From Chloroflexota bacterium (GTDB taxonomy: Bacteria > Chloroflexota > Dehalococcoidia > UBA2247 > RBG-13-53-26), in NCBI GenBank assembly GCA_003650185.1, contig QMOF01000010.1, positions 1 to 20,098 of the forward strand: a stretch of DNA of 20,098 bases, in the 5' to 3' direction. A model generated the notes under the pieces. It searched no databases. It was not told the DNA's origin and was given only the letters and a program-made list of their open reading frames with translations. The translations under genes were made by a program, and so were the position numbers. Shown one piece after another: positions 14,351 to 20,098 of this stretch (position 1 is the stretch's first letter; the number at the start of each line of letters is the position of its first letter).

Positions 14351-14352
14351 CT

Positions 14353-15618
14353 TCATCCTCCGTAAACAACCTCACCAAGGAGGCCTCGTCCATGCTCACC
14401 TACCAGCCTAACGTTCAGTAGCCGATTGGTCAAATCCCGTTCACTCTCAGCAAACACGCGCACGTAGTTTGGAGTGAGCCCGCTCCAGACCGAGTGGCCC
14501 ACCTGCCCCTCCCACAGCACCAGCGCCGTAGAGCCCATCAGCTCCTGCCTGAAGCGCCGGGCACTCTGCCGGGCCAGCTCCAGCATCCGCCTGGCGCGGT
14601 CTCTCTTCACCCTTTCGTCAACCTGACCGGGCAATGCCGCCGCTGGCGTCCCAGGGCGCGCTGAGTACGGGAAAACGTGGATATCGGCGAAACCCATCCG
14701 TCTGCAGAAACGGAGGCTCTCCTCGAATTCGGCCTCAGTTTCTCCCGGGAAGCCCACGATGACGTCGGTGGTAACAGCCAGGCCGGGTACCGCCTGGCGG
14801 GCCAGGGACACCGCCCTCTCGTAGTCTGCAATCGAGTAACCGCGGTTCATCCGCTCCACTACTGCCTGGCTGCCGCTTTGCAGCGGCATGTGTAGATGGG
14901 GGCACAGTCGACTGTCAGCCCACAGACTGAGCAGGTCCGGAGTGAGGTCACCAGGCTGGACCGAGGAAAGGCGCAGCCGCTCCACCCCTGTCTCCCGCAA
15001 CACATGCGCCACCAGACGGGCCAGCCCACTGTGCGCTTCGCCGTCCCATCTGTACGCGCCCACTTTCGTGCCTGTAAGCACTACCTCCCGATAGCCCGCC
15101 CCCACCCTGTGCCGCACCTCCTCCACTACTTCTTCGGGCGGCCGGCTCCGCTCCTCGCCCCGCGTGTAGGGCACCACGCAGAAAGAGCAATAGCTGCTGC
15201 ACCCCTCCTGAATCTTGACCAGCGAACGGGTACGGCCCCGATAGTCGCCTAGTCGACGCCCAGGGTCGCCGGGCAGATCACTCCTACCACCGAGGACTTC
15301 GGCCAGGCGATGCTTCTCCTGGTTGCCCAGTACAATATCGACCACCCCCAGCGACTCCAGTTCCCCGGGCGCTCTCTGCGCATAGCAGCCGGTGGCACCT
15401 ATTGTGGCGCGCGGGTTGGCGCGACGCGCCAGCCTCAGCAGATGGCGCGCCTTGCGATCGGCCACGTGCGTAACAGTGCACGTGTTGAGCACGTAGACGT
15501 CAGCCATCTCGGCTGACTCCACAATCACGTAGCCTCTGTCGCGGAGCTGCCAGGCCAGCGACTCAGTCTCCGCCTGGTTTAGCTTACAACCCAGAGACTC
15601 CAGAGCAATCCTGGCCAT
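14353..15618 (-). CDS. mtaB: tRNA t6A37 C2-methylthiotransferase MtaB
   Basis: 421 aa. It is a radical SAM methylthiotransferase that adds a methylthio group to N6-threonylcarbamoyl-adenosine 37, giving ms2t6A in tRNAs that read ANN codons. The N-terminal UPF0004 domain has the three cluster cysteines C11 (SLGCKLNQ), C47 (NTCTVTH) and C78 (TGCYAQ). The radical SAM cluster is C140, C144 and C147 (CSSYCSFC). MPLQSGSQAVVERMNRGY and IVGFPGETEAEFEESL follow, and a C-terminal TRAM-like domain closes the protein. SLGCKLNQAE and the VTHVADRKAR stretch favour MtaB over MiaB or RimO. GGAGG lies four bases before the ATG. The downstream small cysteine-rich gene is coupled to it. Confidence 0.93.
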   Translation of the reverse strand: MARIALESLGCKLNQAETESLAWQLRDRGYVIVESAEMADVYVLNTCTVTHVADRKARHLLRLARRANPRATIGATGCYAQRAPGELESLGVVDIVLGNQEKHRLAEVLGGRSDLPGDPGRRLGDYRGRTRSLVKIQEGCSSYCSFCVVPYTRGEERSRPPEEVVEEVRHRVGAGYREVVLTGTKVGAYRWDGEAHSGLARLVAHVLRETGVERLRLSSVQPGDLTPDLLSLWADSRLCPHLHMPLQSGSQAVVERMNRGYSIADYERAVSLARQAVPGLAVTTDVIVGFPGETEAEFEESLRFCRRMGFADIHVFPYSARPGTPAAALPGQVDERVKRDRARRMLELARQSARRFRQELMGSTALVLWEGQVGHSVWSGLTPNYVRVFAESERDLTNRLLNVRLVGEHGRGLLGEVVYGG

Positions 15619-15633
15619 CTCGCCTCCGAACCT

Positions 15634-15662
15634 ATTCTAGAGCAGAAATGCCTCTGATTCAA
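15634..15662 (-). promoter_or_regulatory. Candidate promoter of mtaB
   Basis: On the minus strand TTGAAT (15662-15657, 4 of 6) is followed after 17 bases by TAGAAT (15639-15634, 5 of 6). The implied leader is only about 9-15 nt and places GGAGG at its very start, which is unusual, so the call is tentative. Confidence 0.4.
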
Positions 15663-15899
15663 TCGTAATCCAACCAGCCGGGGCCATCTCTGGGGTCAGG
15701 TACCCCACTTGGCTTTGTCGAGGCAGTCCACGGCCCGCGCTGGCACTCCAGATCAGCGGGCCCGGCCGCTGGCCCGACACAGGCCCCGCCACCCGGATTG
15801 GGCTGGCCACATGACGCTGTTTCTGCCGATCTTCTCGCAGTCCGTAGAAGCCTCCCACACCGCCCTCTGCCCACACAGGCAGGTGAGGACCAGTGGGCA

Positions 15900-15908
15900 T
15901 GATATAAT
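15900..15908 (+). promoter_or_regulatory. Extended -10 promoter element upstream of the HtpX/LemA cluster
   Basis: TGATATAAT is a TGn motif joined to a perfect TATAAT. The -35 region is poor, as is common for extended -10 promoters. Transcription from about 15915 would give a leader of about 127 nt that contains the palindrome at 15974-15991. Confidence 0.5.
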
Positions 15909-15973
15909 CAGGACTGGCCATTGGCCACCACACGAACGGAGTCCGTCTGGGACTTCTGGTTGCGCCGGTGTCA

Positions 15974-15991
15974 TCCATGATATATCATGGA
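15974..15991. promoter_or_regulatory. 18-bp perfect palindrome, candidate operator of the HtpX/LemA cluster
   Basis: TCCATGATATATCATGGA is identical to its reverse complement over all 18 bases. It stands 50 bp before the ATG of the first htpX-like gene and downstream of the extended -10 box, the place where a dimeric repressor would block transcription. A related, imperfect copy (CATGATATAATCAGGAC, 15898-15914) overlaps that -10 box. As RNA the palindrome could also fold into a tight hairpin. Confidence 0.55.
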
Positions 15992-16041
15992 CAGCTACGC
16001 CATAGGCGATGTGAGAGATTAGAGCAGCCCGGAGGGTAGGT

Positions 16042-17022
16042 ATGTGGCTCCAGACCAGGATGTTTCTGCTTGTAGTTTTGCTCTTCGGCATTCTGTACGG
16101 TGTCATAACCGGCATTGGATATGCAGTGGGCGGCTTCAACCCTATAGTCTTCCTGTTCATAGGGTTCGGCATTCTTCTGTTACAGTACCTCCTCGGGCCT
16201 TCCATAGTAAGCTGGACGATGCGTGTCAAATGGGTCTCGGAGAAGGAGGCCCCTGAACTGCACAAGATAGTGGCGGAGCAGGCGGAAAGGGCTGGCATTC
16301 CCAAGCCCAGGGTCGGAGTTTCACAGCTCTCTGCTGTGCCACCTAACGCCTTCGCCTTCGGCAGGACGCATGGGGACGGCCGCGTATGCGTCACCCCGGC
16401 CATCCTCAGACTATTGAGCCGGGACGAACTGAAGGCTGTCATAGGCCACGAGGTCTCTCATATCAAGCACCGCGACATGGCCGTCATCACCCTGCTCTCG
16501 GCCATCCCGCTGATCATGTACTGGATTGCCATGACATTCATGTTCCGAAGCATGTTTGGCGGCAGGAGAGAGGGGGCCGGCTATGCCGTGCTGATCGGGC
16601 TGGGCGCATTCGTTGTCTACTTCATCACCAACCTGCTTGTCCTTTACGGCTCCCGCATCCGCGAGTACTATGCCGATCTTGGAAGCGTCAAGCTGGGCAA
16701 TCCGCCACACCACATGGCCACGGCCCTGTACAAGCTGGTCTACAGCAATGCCCGCTACAAGGGCAGACAGGAATTGAAGGAGATAGAAGGGGTCAAGGCA
16801 TTCTTCGTAAACGACCCCTCCCGTGCCTGGAATGAAGTGCGGGAGTTGGCCCAGGTGGACACGGACCTGAGCGGCACCATCGACGCCAATGAGTTGGCGG
16901 CGCTGCGCTCCAAGACCCTCCGCCTGAGCACCCAGGACAAGCTGATGGAGATAATGAGCACCCACCCTAACATGCTGAAGAGGATTCAGCACCTCTCATC
17001 GCTGGCACCGGGGTATCGATAG
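16042..17022 (+). CDS. htpX: HtpX-like M48 membrane zinc metalloprotease with an EF-hand loop
   Basis: 326 aa. Two N-terminal membrane helices (about 7-29 and 33-57) precede the cytoplasmic protease domain. The zinc site is H136-E137-V-S-H140 (GHEVSHIKHRD), with the third ligand E208 in SRIREYYAD. Two further hydrophobic segments (about 150-172 and 182-205) separate these, as in HtpX. HtpX degrades misfolded membrane proteins. Near the C-terminus, residues 273-284 read DTDLSGTIDANE, a full EF-hand calcium loop with D273, D275, S277, T279, D281 and E284; this is not part of the E. coli HtpX design. The segment STHPNMLKRIQHL that follows is the usual M48 tail. GGAGG lies six bases before the ATG. 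First gene of the cluster. Confidence 0.92.
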   Translation: MWLQTRMFLLVVLLFGILYGVITGIGYAVGGFNPIVFLFIGFGILLLQYLLGPSIVSWTMRVKWVSEKEAPELHKIVAEQAERAGIPKPRVGVSQLSAVPPNAFAFGRTHGDGRVCVTPAILRLLSRDELKAVIGHEVSHIKHRDMAVITLLSAIPLIMYWIAMTFMFRSMFGGRREGAGYAVLIGLGAFVVYFITNLLVLYGSRIREYYADLGSVKLGNPPHHMATALYKLVYSNARYKGRQELKEIEGVKAFFVNDPSRAWNEVRELAQVDTDLSGTIDANELAALRSKTLRLSTQDKLMEIMSTHPNMLKRIQHLSSLAPGYR

Positions 17023-17103
17023 AATGGCTGTGACGGCTCGTGCGTTGAAAAGGCTTGATTGGCACTTCAAATTCGCGACGGCGTTTTCCGGAGACTTGCC
17101 AGC

Positions 17104-17523
17104 ATGAAGTGTCCTGCCTGTAGCGAGATGATGATAGTTGTCGAGCACGAGAACATCGAGCTTGACTATTGCACCAGTTGCTCAGGGGTGTGGTTCGATG
17201 CCGGGGAATTGGAGCTATTGCTGGAAGGCATGCTCCTGGAAGGAAGCAGTCTGTCTCTCGATAGCATCCTCACCTCGCCAGAAGCCAGGTCAGCCGAGAA
17301 AAAGCGGAGATGCCCCATCTGTGGCACTAAGATGAAGAAGGCCACCGTCGGCCGCGATCCAGAGGTGCTCATCGATGCCTGCCCGCGCGGGGACGGACTA
17401 TGGTTTGATAGCGGGGAGGTTGGCCAGTTGATAGCCCAGCTACCCGATAGAGCCCCAGAAGGGGCGAATTCCCAAGGACGCGTTATCACCTTCCTCGGGG
17501 AGGTGTTCCAAGCCCGAGGATGA
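17104..17523 (+). CDS. Double zinc-ribbon protein of the TFIIB-like type (zf-TFIIB)
   Basis: 139 aa from the ATG at 17104 (the frame is open 15 codons further, to 17059). Two copies of the same ribbon are visible. The first is C3/C6 with C23/C26 and ends in GVWFDAGELELLL. The second is C70/C73 with C93, ending in GLWFDSGEVGQLI, but where a fourth ligand is expected it reads CPRGDGLWFD, so D97 or nothing replaces it. A ~35-residue linker joins them. No membrane segment. Proteins with this domain are common but functionally undefined; a scaffold or substrate-binding role is plausible. It sits between the two membrane proteases and upstream of lemA, all on the same strand. Confidence 0.82.
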   Translation: MKCPACSEMMIVVEHENIELDYCTSCSGVWFDAGELELLLEGMLLEGSSLSLDSILTSPEARSAEKKRRCPICGTKMKKATVGRDPEVLIDACPRGDGLWFDSGEVGQLIAQLPDRAPEGANSQGRVITFLGEVFQARG

Positions 17524-17589
17524 TCCACGGGCCGCCCTGGAACAGAACCGGTGGCAAGCGGGGAACTCAGCACATTGAGGAGGTAGCCG

Positions 17590-18153
17590 ATGATCGCACT
17601 CTACGTTGTCATAGGCGTCCTGGTAGTCTTGCTCATTCTGGTCGTGCTCAACTTCAACAGCCTGGTAAGGTTGCGCAACCAGACGCAGAACGCCTGGTCC
17701 CAGATAGACGTCCAGCTCAAGAGAAGGCATGACCTGATCCCCAACCTGGTGGAGACGGCCAAGGGCTACATGGCCCACGAGCGGGAGACGCTGGAAGCGG
17801 TGACCAACGCTCGCAACCTGGCCCAGGGTGCCATCGGCAAAGGGATCGACGCCCAGGCCAAGGCCGAGGGCGAGCTGGGCGGCGCGCTGTCCAGGCTGTT
17901 GGCTGTAGCTGAGAACTATCCCGACCTGAAGGCCAACCAGAACTTCCTGGCCTTGCAGGAGGAGTTGACCTCGACCGAGAACAAGATAGCCTTTTCGCGC
18001 CAGTTCTACAATGACTCTATCTTGCGATACAACAACAAGATTCAGATGTTCCCGTCCAGTGTAATAGCTGCCATGACCGGCTTCAAGGCCGGCGAGTTCT
18101 TTGAGATCGAGGTAGGCACGGAGAGAGAAGCACCGAAGGTAAGCTTCGCCTAG
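17590..18153 (+). CDS. lemA: LemA family membrane protein
   Basis: 187 aa, the family's normal length. One N-terminal membrane helix (about 2-22, IALYVVIGVLVVLLILVVLNF) is followed by a long helical domain. The LemA signature NAWSQIDVQLKRRHDLIPNLVETAKGY starts near residue 34, and ENKIAFSRQFYNDSILRYNNKIQMFPSSVIA lies near the C-terminus. Its biochemical role is unknown; it recurs next to HtpX-type proteases across bacteria, including here. GGAGG lies six bases before the ATG. It is 66 bp after the zinc-ribbon gene and 17 bp before the second htpX-like gene, so it is surely in the same transcript. Confidence 0.95.
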   Translation: MIALYVVIGVLVVLLILVVLNFNSLVRLRNQTQNAWSQIDVQLKRRHDLIPNLVETAKGYMAHERETLEAVTNARNLAQGAIGKGIDAQAKAEGELGGALSRLLAVAENYPDLKANQNFLALQEELTSTENKIAFSRQFYNDSILRYNNKIQMFPSSVIAAMTGFKAGEFFEIEVGTEREAPKVSFA

Positions 18154-18170
18154 CCAGAAGATATTGACCT

Positions 18171-19385
18171 ATGTGGGAGCAAATCAGGTCCAACCAGATC
18201 AGGTCAATGGTGCTGGTGGTGGGAATGGCGGCGGTGCTGCTTGTGCTCGGGTATTTCCTGGGCCTGGTCTTCTTCGGCAGCGGCACGGGCGGGCTCATCA
18301 TTGCCCTGGTGCTATGGCTGGTGATGAACCTGGTGGCCTACTTCCAGGGAGATAGCATACTGCTTGGCATTTCCAAGGCACGCAAGATAACCCGTGACGA
18401 CCATCCCCGTCTGTTCAACGTGGTCGAGGAGATGAAGATCGCTTCGGGGCTAGAGAAGATGCCGGACATCTACATCATCGACGACCCGGCGCTCAATGCC
18501 TTTGCCGCCGGTCGGGACCCCAGTCGAGCGTCCATTGCCATCACCTCTGGACTGCTGCAAAAGCTCAACCGAGATGAGCTTCAGGGCGTGATCGCCCACG
18601 AGATATCTCACATCAAGAACCGCGACGTCCTCCTGATGTCGTTTTGCAGTGTGCTGCTGGGATCCATCGTCATCCTGGCCTGGTATGCCACCCACATGCT
18701 CTTTTTCAGCGCCATGTACGGCGGCAGGAGGTCTTCGGGGCGCGGTGGGGGTGGGGGCGGAGAGGCTATAGTGCTTCTCATCGGCATCCTCTTGATGATA
18801 CTGGCCCCCATCATAGCCCAGCTTATCTACTTCGCCATCTCCAGGAGAAGAGAGTACCTGGCCGATGCATCCGGTGCCCTGTACACCAGATACCCCGAGG
18901 GGCTGGCCTCCGCGCTGGAGAAAATAGCCGCTTCGACTACCGAGCTCAAGACCGCCAACCAGGCCACCGCCCCGATGTATATCATCAACCCCTTTCGCCA
19001 GAAGGGACGGCCCGCCGCTGACCTTACCAGCACCCACCCACCCATCTCGGAGCGGATACGTATCCTGCGCTCTATGGCCGGGGGCGCTTCCCTGGCTGAC
19101 TACAACGCCGCATACGCCCGCGTTCACCAGGGCGGTGGCGCCATCCTTCCCTCACCCGCTCTCGCTGCCGGAGCCGCGCCTCTGCGTGCGCCCACCCCAG
19201 AAAGCGCCCCGCTGGAGCCGGAACCAGGCAAAGTGGAGCGCACGCGCGAAGTATCAGACCTGATGTGGCGGATGAACAACTACAGGACAGTCAACTGTGC
19301 CTGCGGTACCAAGCTAAAGGTGCCCCCCAACTTCAAGAAGAGCGAGGTCAGGTGTCCGCACTGCGGTCGCATCCACCCAGTGTGA
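18171..19385 (+). CDS. htpX: HtpX-like M48 membrane protease with C-terminal zinc ribbon
   Basis: 404 aa, about 100 more than E. coli HtpX. N-terminal helices span about 14-36 and 38-58, further hydrophobic segments about 152-178 and 200-225. The zinc site is H143-E144-I-S-H147 (AHEISHIKNRD), with E228 in SRRREYLADASG as third ligand; NAFAAGRDP near 107 is typical HtpX. A glycine-rich loop (GRGGGGGG) lies between the two hydrophobic segments. After STHPPISERIRIL the protein continues through an Ala/Pro/Glu linker (about 325-360) to a zinc ribbon with C376, C378, C395 and C398. The ribosome-binding site is weak (AGAAG), so it may rely on coupling to lemA. This is the canonical HtpX of the pair; the other is more divergent. 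Confidence 0.93.
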   Translation: MWEQIRSNQIRSMVLVVGMAAVLLVLGYFLGLVFFGSGTGGLIIALVLWLVMNLVAYFQGDSILLGISKARKITRDDHPRLFNVVEEMKIASGLEKMPDIYIIDDPALNAFAAGRDPSRASIAITSGLLQKLNRDELQGVIAHEISHIKNRDVLLMSFCSVLLGSIVILAWYATHMLFFSAMYGGRRSSGRGGGGGGEAIVLLIGILLMILAPIIAQLIYFAISRRREYLADASGALYTRYPEGLASALEKIAASTTELKTANQATAPMYIINPFRQKGRPAADLTSTHPPISERIRILRSMAGGASLADYNAAYARVHQGGGAILPSPALAAGAAPLRAPTPESAPLEPEPGKVERTREVSDLMWRMNNYRTVNCACGTKLKVPPNFKKSEVRCPHCGRIHPV

Positions 19386-19435
19386 AGCAGGCCACATAGC
19401 TACCGCAGCACACCTCTTCCGAGTACCAGGCTGTG

Positions 19436-20098
19436 CTAGCCCCTTCGACTCCGCCGCTGCTCCAGCCTTGCCTTCCTCACAGTGGACCGGTCACTTCTGT
19501 AGTCCGGTGCCACAATATTGAAGACCAGACTTACACGTGGGTCCGCCAGCCGCGAACTGATGCGGCTTTCGATTTCCTCATCGTCTAGCGAGCAGCACAT
19601 GGTGACTACCATGGGCAACCGAGAGTTGTAGCGGTAATTGATGAGCTGGTAGAGCTTCTCCTGGGCCCACGGCGTGCTGCAGTGCTCTCCGAAATCATCG
19701 AGGACAAGAAGAGGAGTTGTCTTCACTCTCTCGAACAGGTCGTCGTAGGTCACCTTGCTTTCAGGGCTGAAGGTGGACCTCAGGTGGTCCAGGAAGTCAG
19801 GGACCACAATGAAAGTGACGGGTTTGCCAGCGCGCAGGCGATAGTTGGCGATAGCAGCCGCCAGATGGGTCTTGCCGCAACCATTCTCTCCTGCCAGTAT
19901 CAACCACCCATCGGGCGACTCGGCAAAAGCCTGAGCCAGGCGGAAAGCCTGCTCCAGATTCTGGCGCTGCTCCAGGGGCAGGTTGACTCGCTTGGCGTCA
20001 AAACTCTCAAATGTCATGCTGCTCAGCAACTGCAACCCGAGGAGGCCCGAGGTGTCCAGCAGCGAAGGCTTCCTCTCCTCCAGCAGATGCACCTGGCA
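19436..20098 (-). CDS. DnaC/DnaI-type helicase-loader ATPase, 5'-truncated by the window
   Basis: The frame is open to the last base of the window, so the start lies outside; 220 residues are visible. The first visible residue is a cysteine, perhaps the end of the N-terminal zinc-binding region that such loaders carry. MTFESFD is the usual entry to the AAA+ core. Walker A is GENGCGKTHL, Walker B is LLVLDDFGEH, and RISSRL holds the arginine finger. The sensor-1 strand reads VVTMCCS, where an asparagine is normally found. The family includes DnaC and DnaI, which load the replicative helicase, and IstB, which acts in transposition; no transposase is adjacent, so replication is likelier. It converges on the HtpX/LemA cluster with 50 bp between stops. 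Confidence 0.85.
   Translation of the reverse strand, partial: CQVHLLEERKPSLLDTSGLLGLQLLSSMTFESFDAKRVNLPLEQRQNLEQAFRLAQAFAESPDGWLILAGENGCGKTHLAAAIANYRLRAGKPVTFIVVPDFLDHLRSTFSPESKVTYDDLFERVKTTPLLVLDDFGEHCSTPWAQEKLYQLINYRYNSRLPMVVTMCCSLDDEEIESRISSRLADPRVSLVFNIVAPDYRSDRSTVRKARLEQRRSRRG

Larger units (their letters stand above)
15619..16041 (+). other. Non-coding divergent intergenic region between mtaB and the HtpX/LemA cluster
   Basis: No coding frame here shows protein-like composition. The mtaB-proximal end holds its candidate promoter; the right half holds an extended -10 box (15900-15908), a TGGCCATTGGCCA dyad (15915-15927), an 18-bp palindrome (15974-15991) and the Shine-Dalgarno GGAGG of the first htpX-like gene. 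The stretch 15663-15899 holds only a short GC-rich hairpin (CAGCGG/CCGCTG, 15754-15771) with no T-run, and nothing else I can name. Confidence 0.7.

Noticed and set aside
15754..15771. GC-rich CAGCGG/CCGCTG hairpin upstream of the HtpX cluster
   Set aside because: Six-bp stems of this composition are expected by chance in GC-rich DNA and no T-run follows.
15915..15927. TGGCCATTGGCCA dyad
   Set aside because: Made of two self-complementary TGGCCA hexamers; short and common in such sequence, so not called an operator by itself.
15637..15978. 113-codon minus-strand frame in the mtaB-htpX gap
   Set aside because: It would cover the mtaB promoter region, and the protein is rich in Gly, Pro and Arg with no motif; there is no supporting start signal. 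I treat the stretch as non-coding.
19407..19437. Inverted repeat AGCACA/TGTGCT between the convergent htpX-like and DnaC-type genes
   Set aside because: Six base pairs with a 19-base loop, no T-run on either strand, and overlap with the stop codon; too weak to call a bidirectional terminator.
1..20098. Possible tRNA genes, CRISPR arrays, insertion sequences or prophage remnants
   Set aside because: I looked for T-loop signatures, regular direct repeats, terminal inverted repeats and transposase motifs on both strands and found none. The GGTTCGATC string near 8787 lies inside rpsR and has no cloverleaf around it.

Overview
The window is a compact, GC-rich bacterial chromosome segment with short intergenic gaps, frequent GTG and TTG starts and strong Shine-Dalgarno sequences. 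It holds no rRNA, tRNA, insertion sequence, phage gene or CRISPR array that I could see. Gene content (LemA/HtpX cluster, MtaB, DnaC-type helicase loader, a small zinc-ribbon protein between hom and thrC) would fit a Chloroflexota bacterium, perhaps Dehalococcoidia. That placement is an impression from gene content and protein style, not a search result.

Layout. (1) Plus strand 1-3290: the 3'-terminal part of tex, overlapping by 4 bp a B12-binding-type radical SAM enzyme. (2) Minus strand 9840 down to 3304: a nine-gene run of rpsF, ssb, rpsR, a membrane-anchored parvulin-type chaperone, hom, a 68-aa zinc-ribbon protein, thrC, a flavin-reductase-like protein and folE. A good sigma70-type promoter stands just upstream of rpsF. 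The run mixes translation/replication genes with threonine biosynthesis and pterin synthesis. Two intergenic hairpins (9384-9431 and 4525-4554) may set expression inside it. (3) Minus strand 12907 down to 9872: an unrecognised 245-aa protein, an 84-aa zinc-ribbon protein, comF and glyA. (4) Plus strand 12946-14030: tilS, with a near-consensus promoter that is divergent from, and closely packed with, the -10 of the 245-aa gene, whose mRNA looks leaderless. (5) Minus strand 15662 down to 14042: mtaB followed by a small four-cysteine protein. (6) Plus strand 15900-19385: a regulatory-looking leader (extended -10 box and an 18-bp perfect palindrome), then htpX-like 1, a double zinc-ribbon protein, lemA and htpX-like 2. 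(7) Minus strand 20098 down to 19436: a DnaC/DnaI-type ATPase cut by the window edge.

How the genes work together. tilS and mtaB both mature the tRNA anticodon loop. rpsF/rpsR supply neighbouring proteins of the 30S platform. hom and thrC are the first and last steps of the homoserine-to-threonine branch; thrB is not in the window. glyA and folE both touch one-carbon/pterin chemistry but lie in separate transcription units. The most distinctive part is the 16-19 kb cluster. It has two different M48 membrane proteases, one carrying a canonical EF-hand calcium loop and the other a C-terminal zinc ribbon. Between them lie a stand-alone zinc-ribbon protein and LemA, and an operator-like palindrome sits upstream. 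It looks like a membrane-protein quality-control module with metal-dependent accessory parts. LemA and HtpX are a known pairing; the EF-hand, zinc-ribbon and palindrome elements are what deserve a second look.
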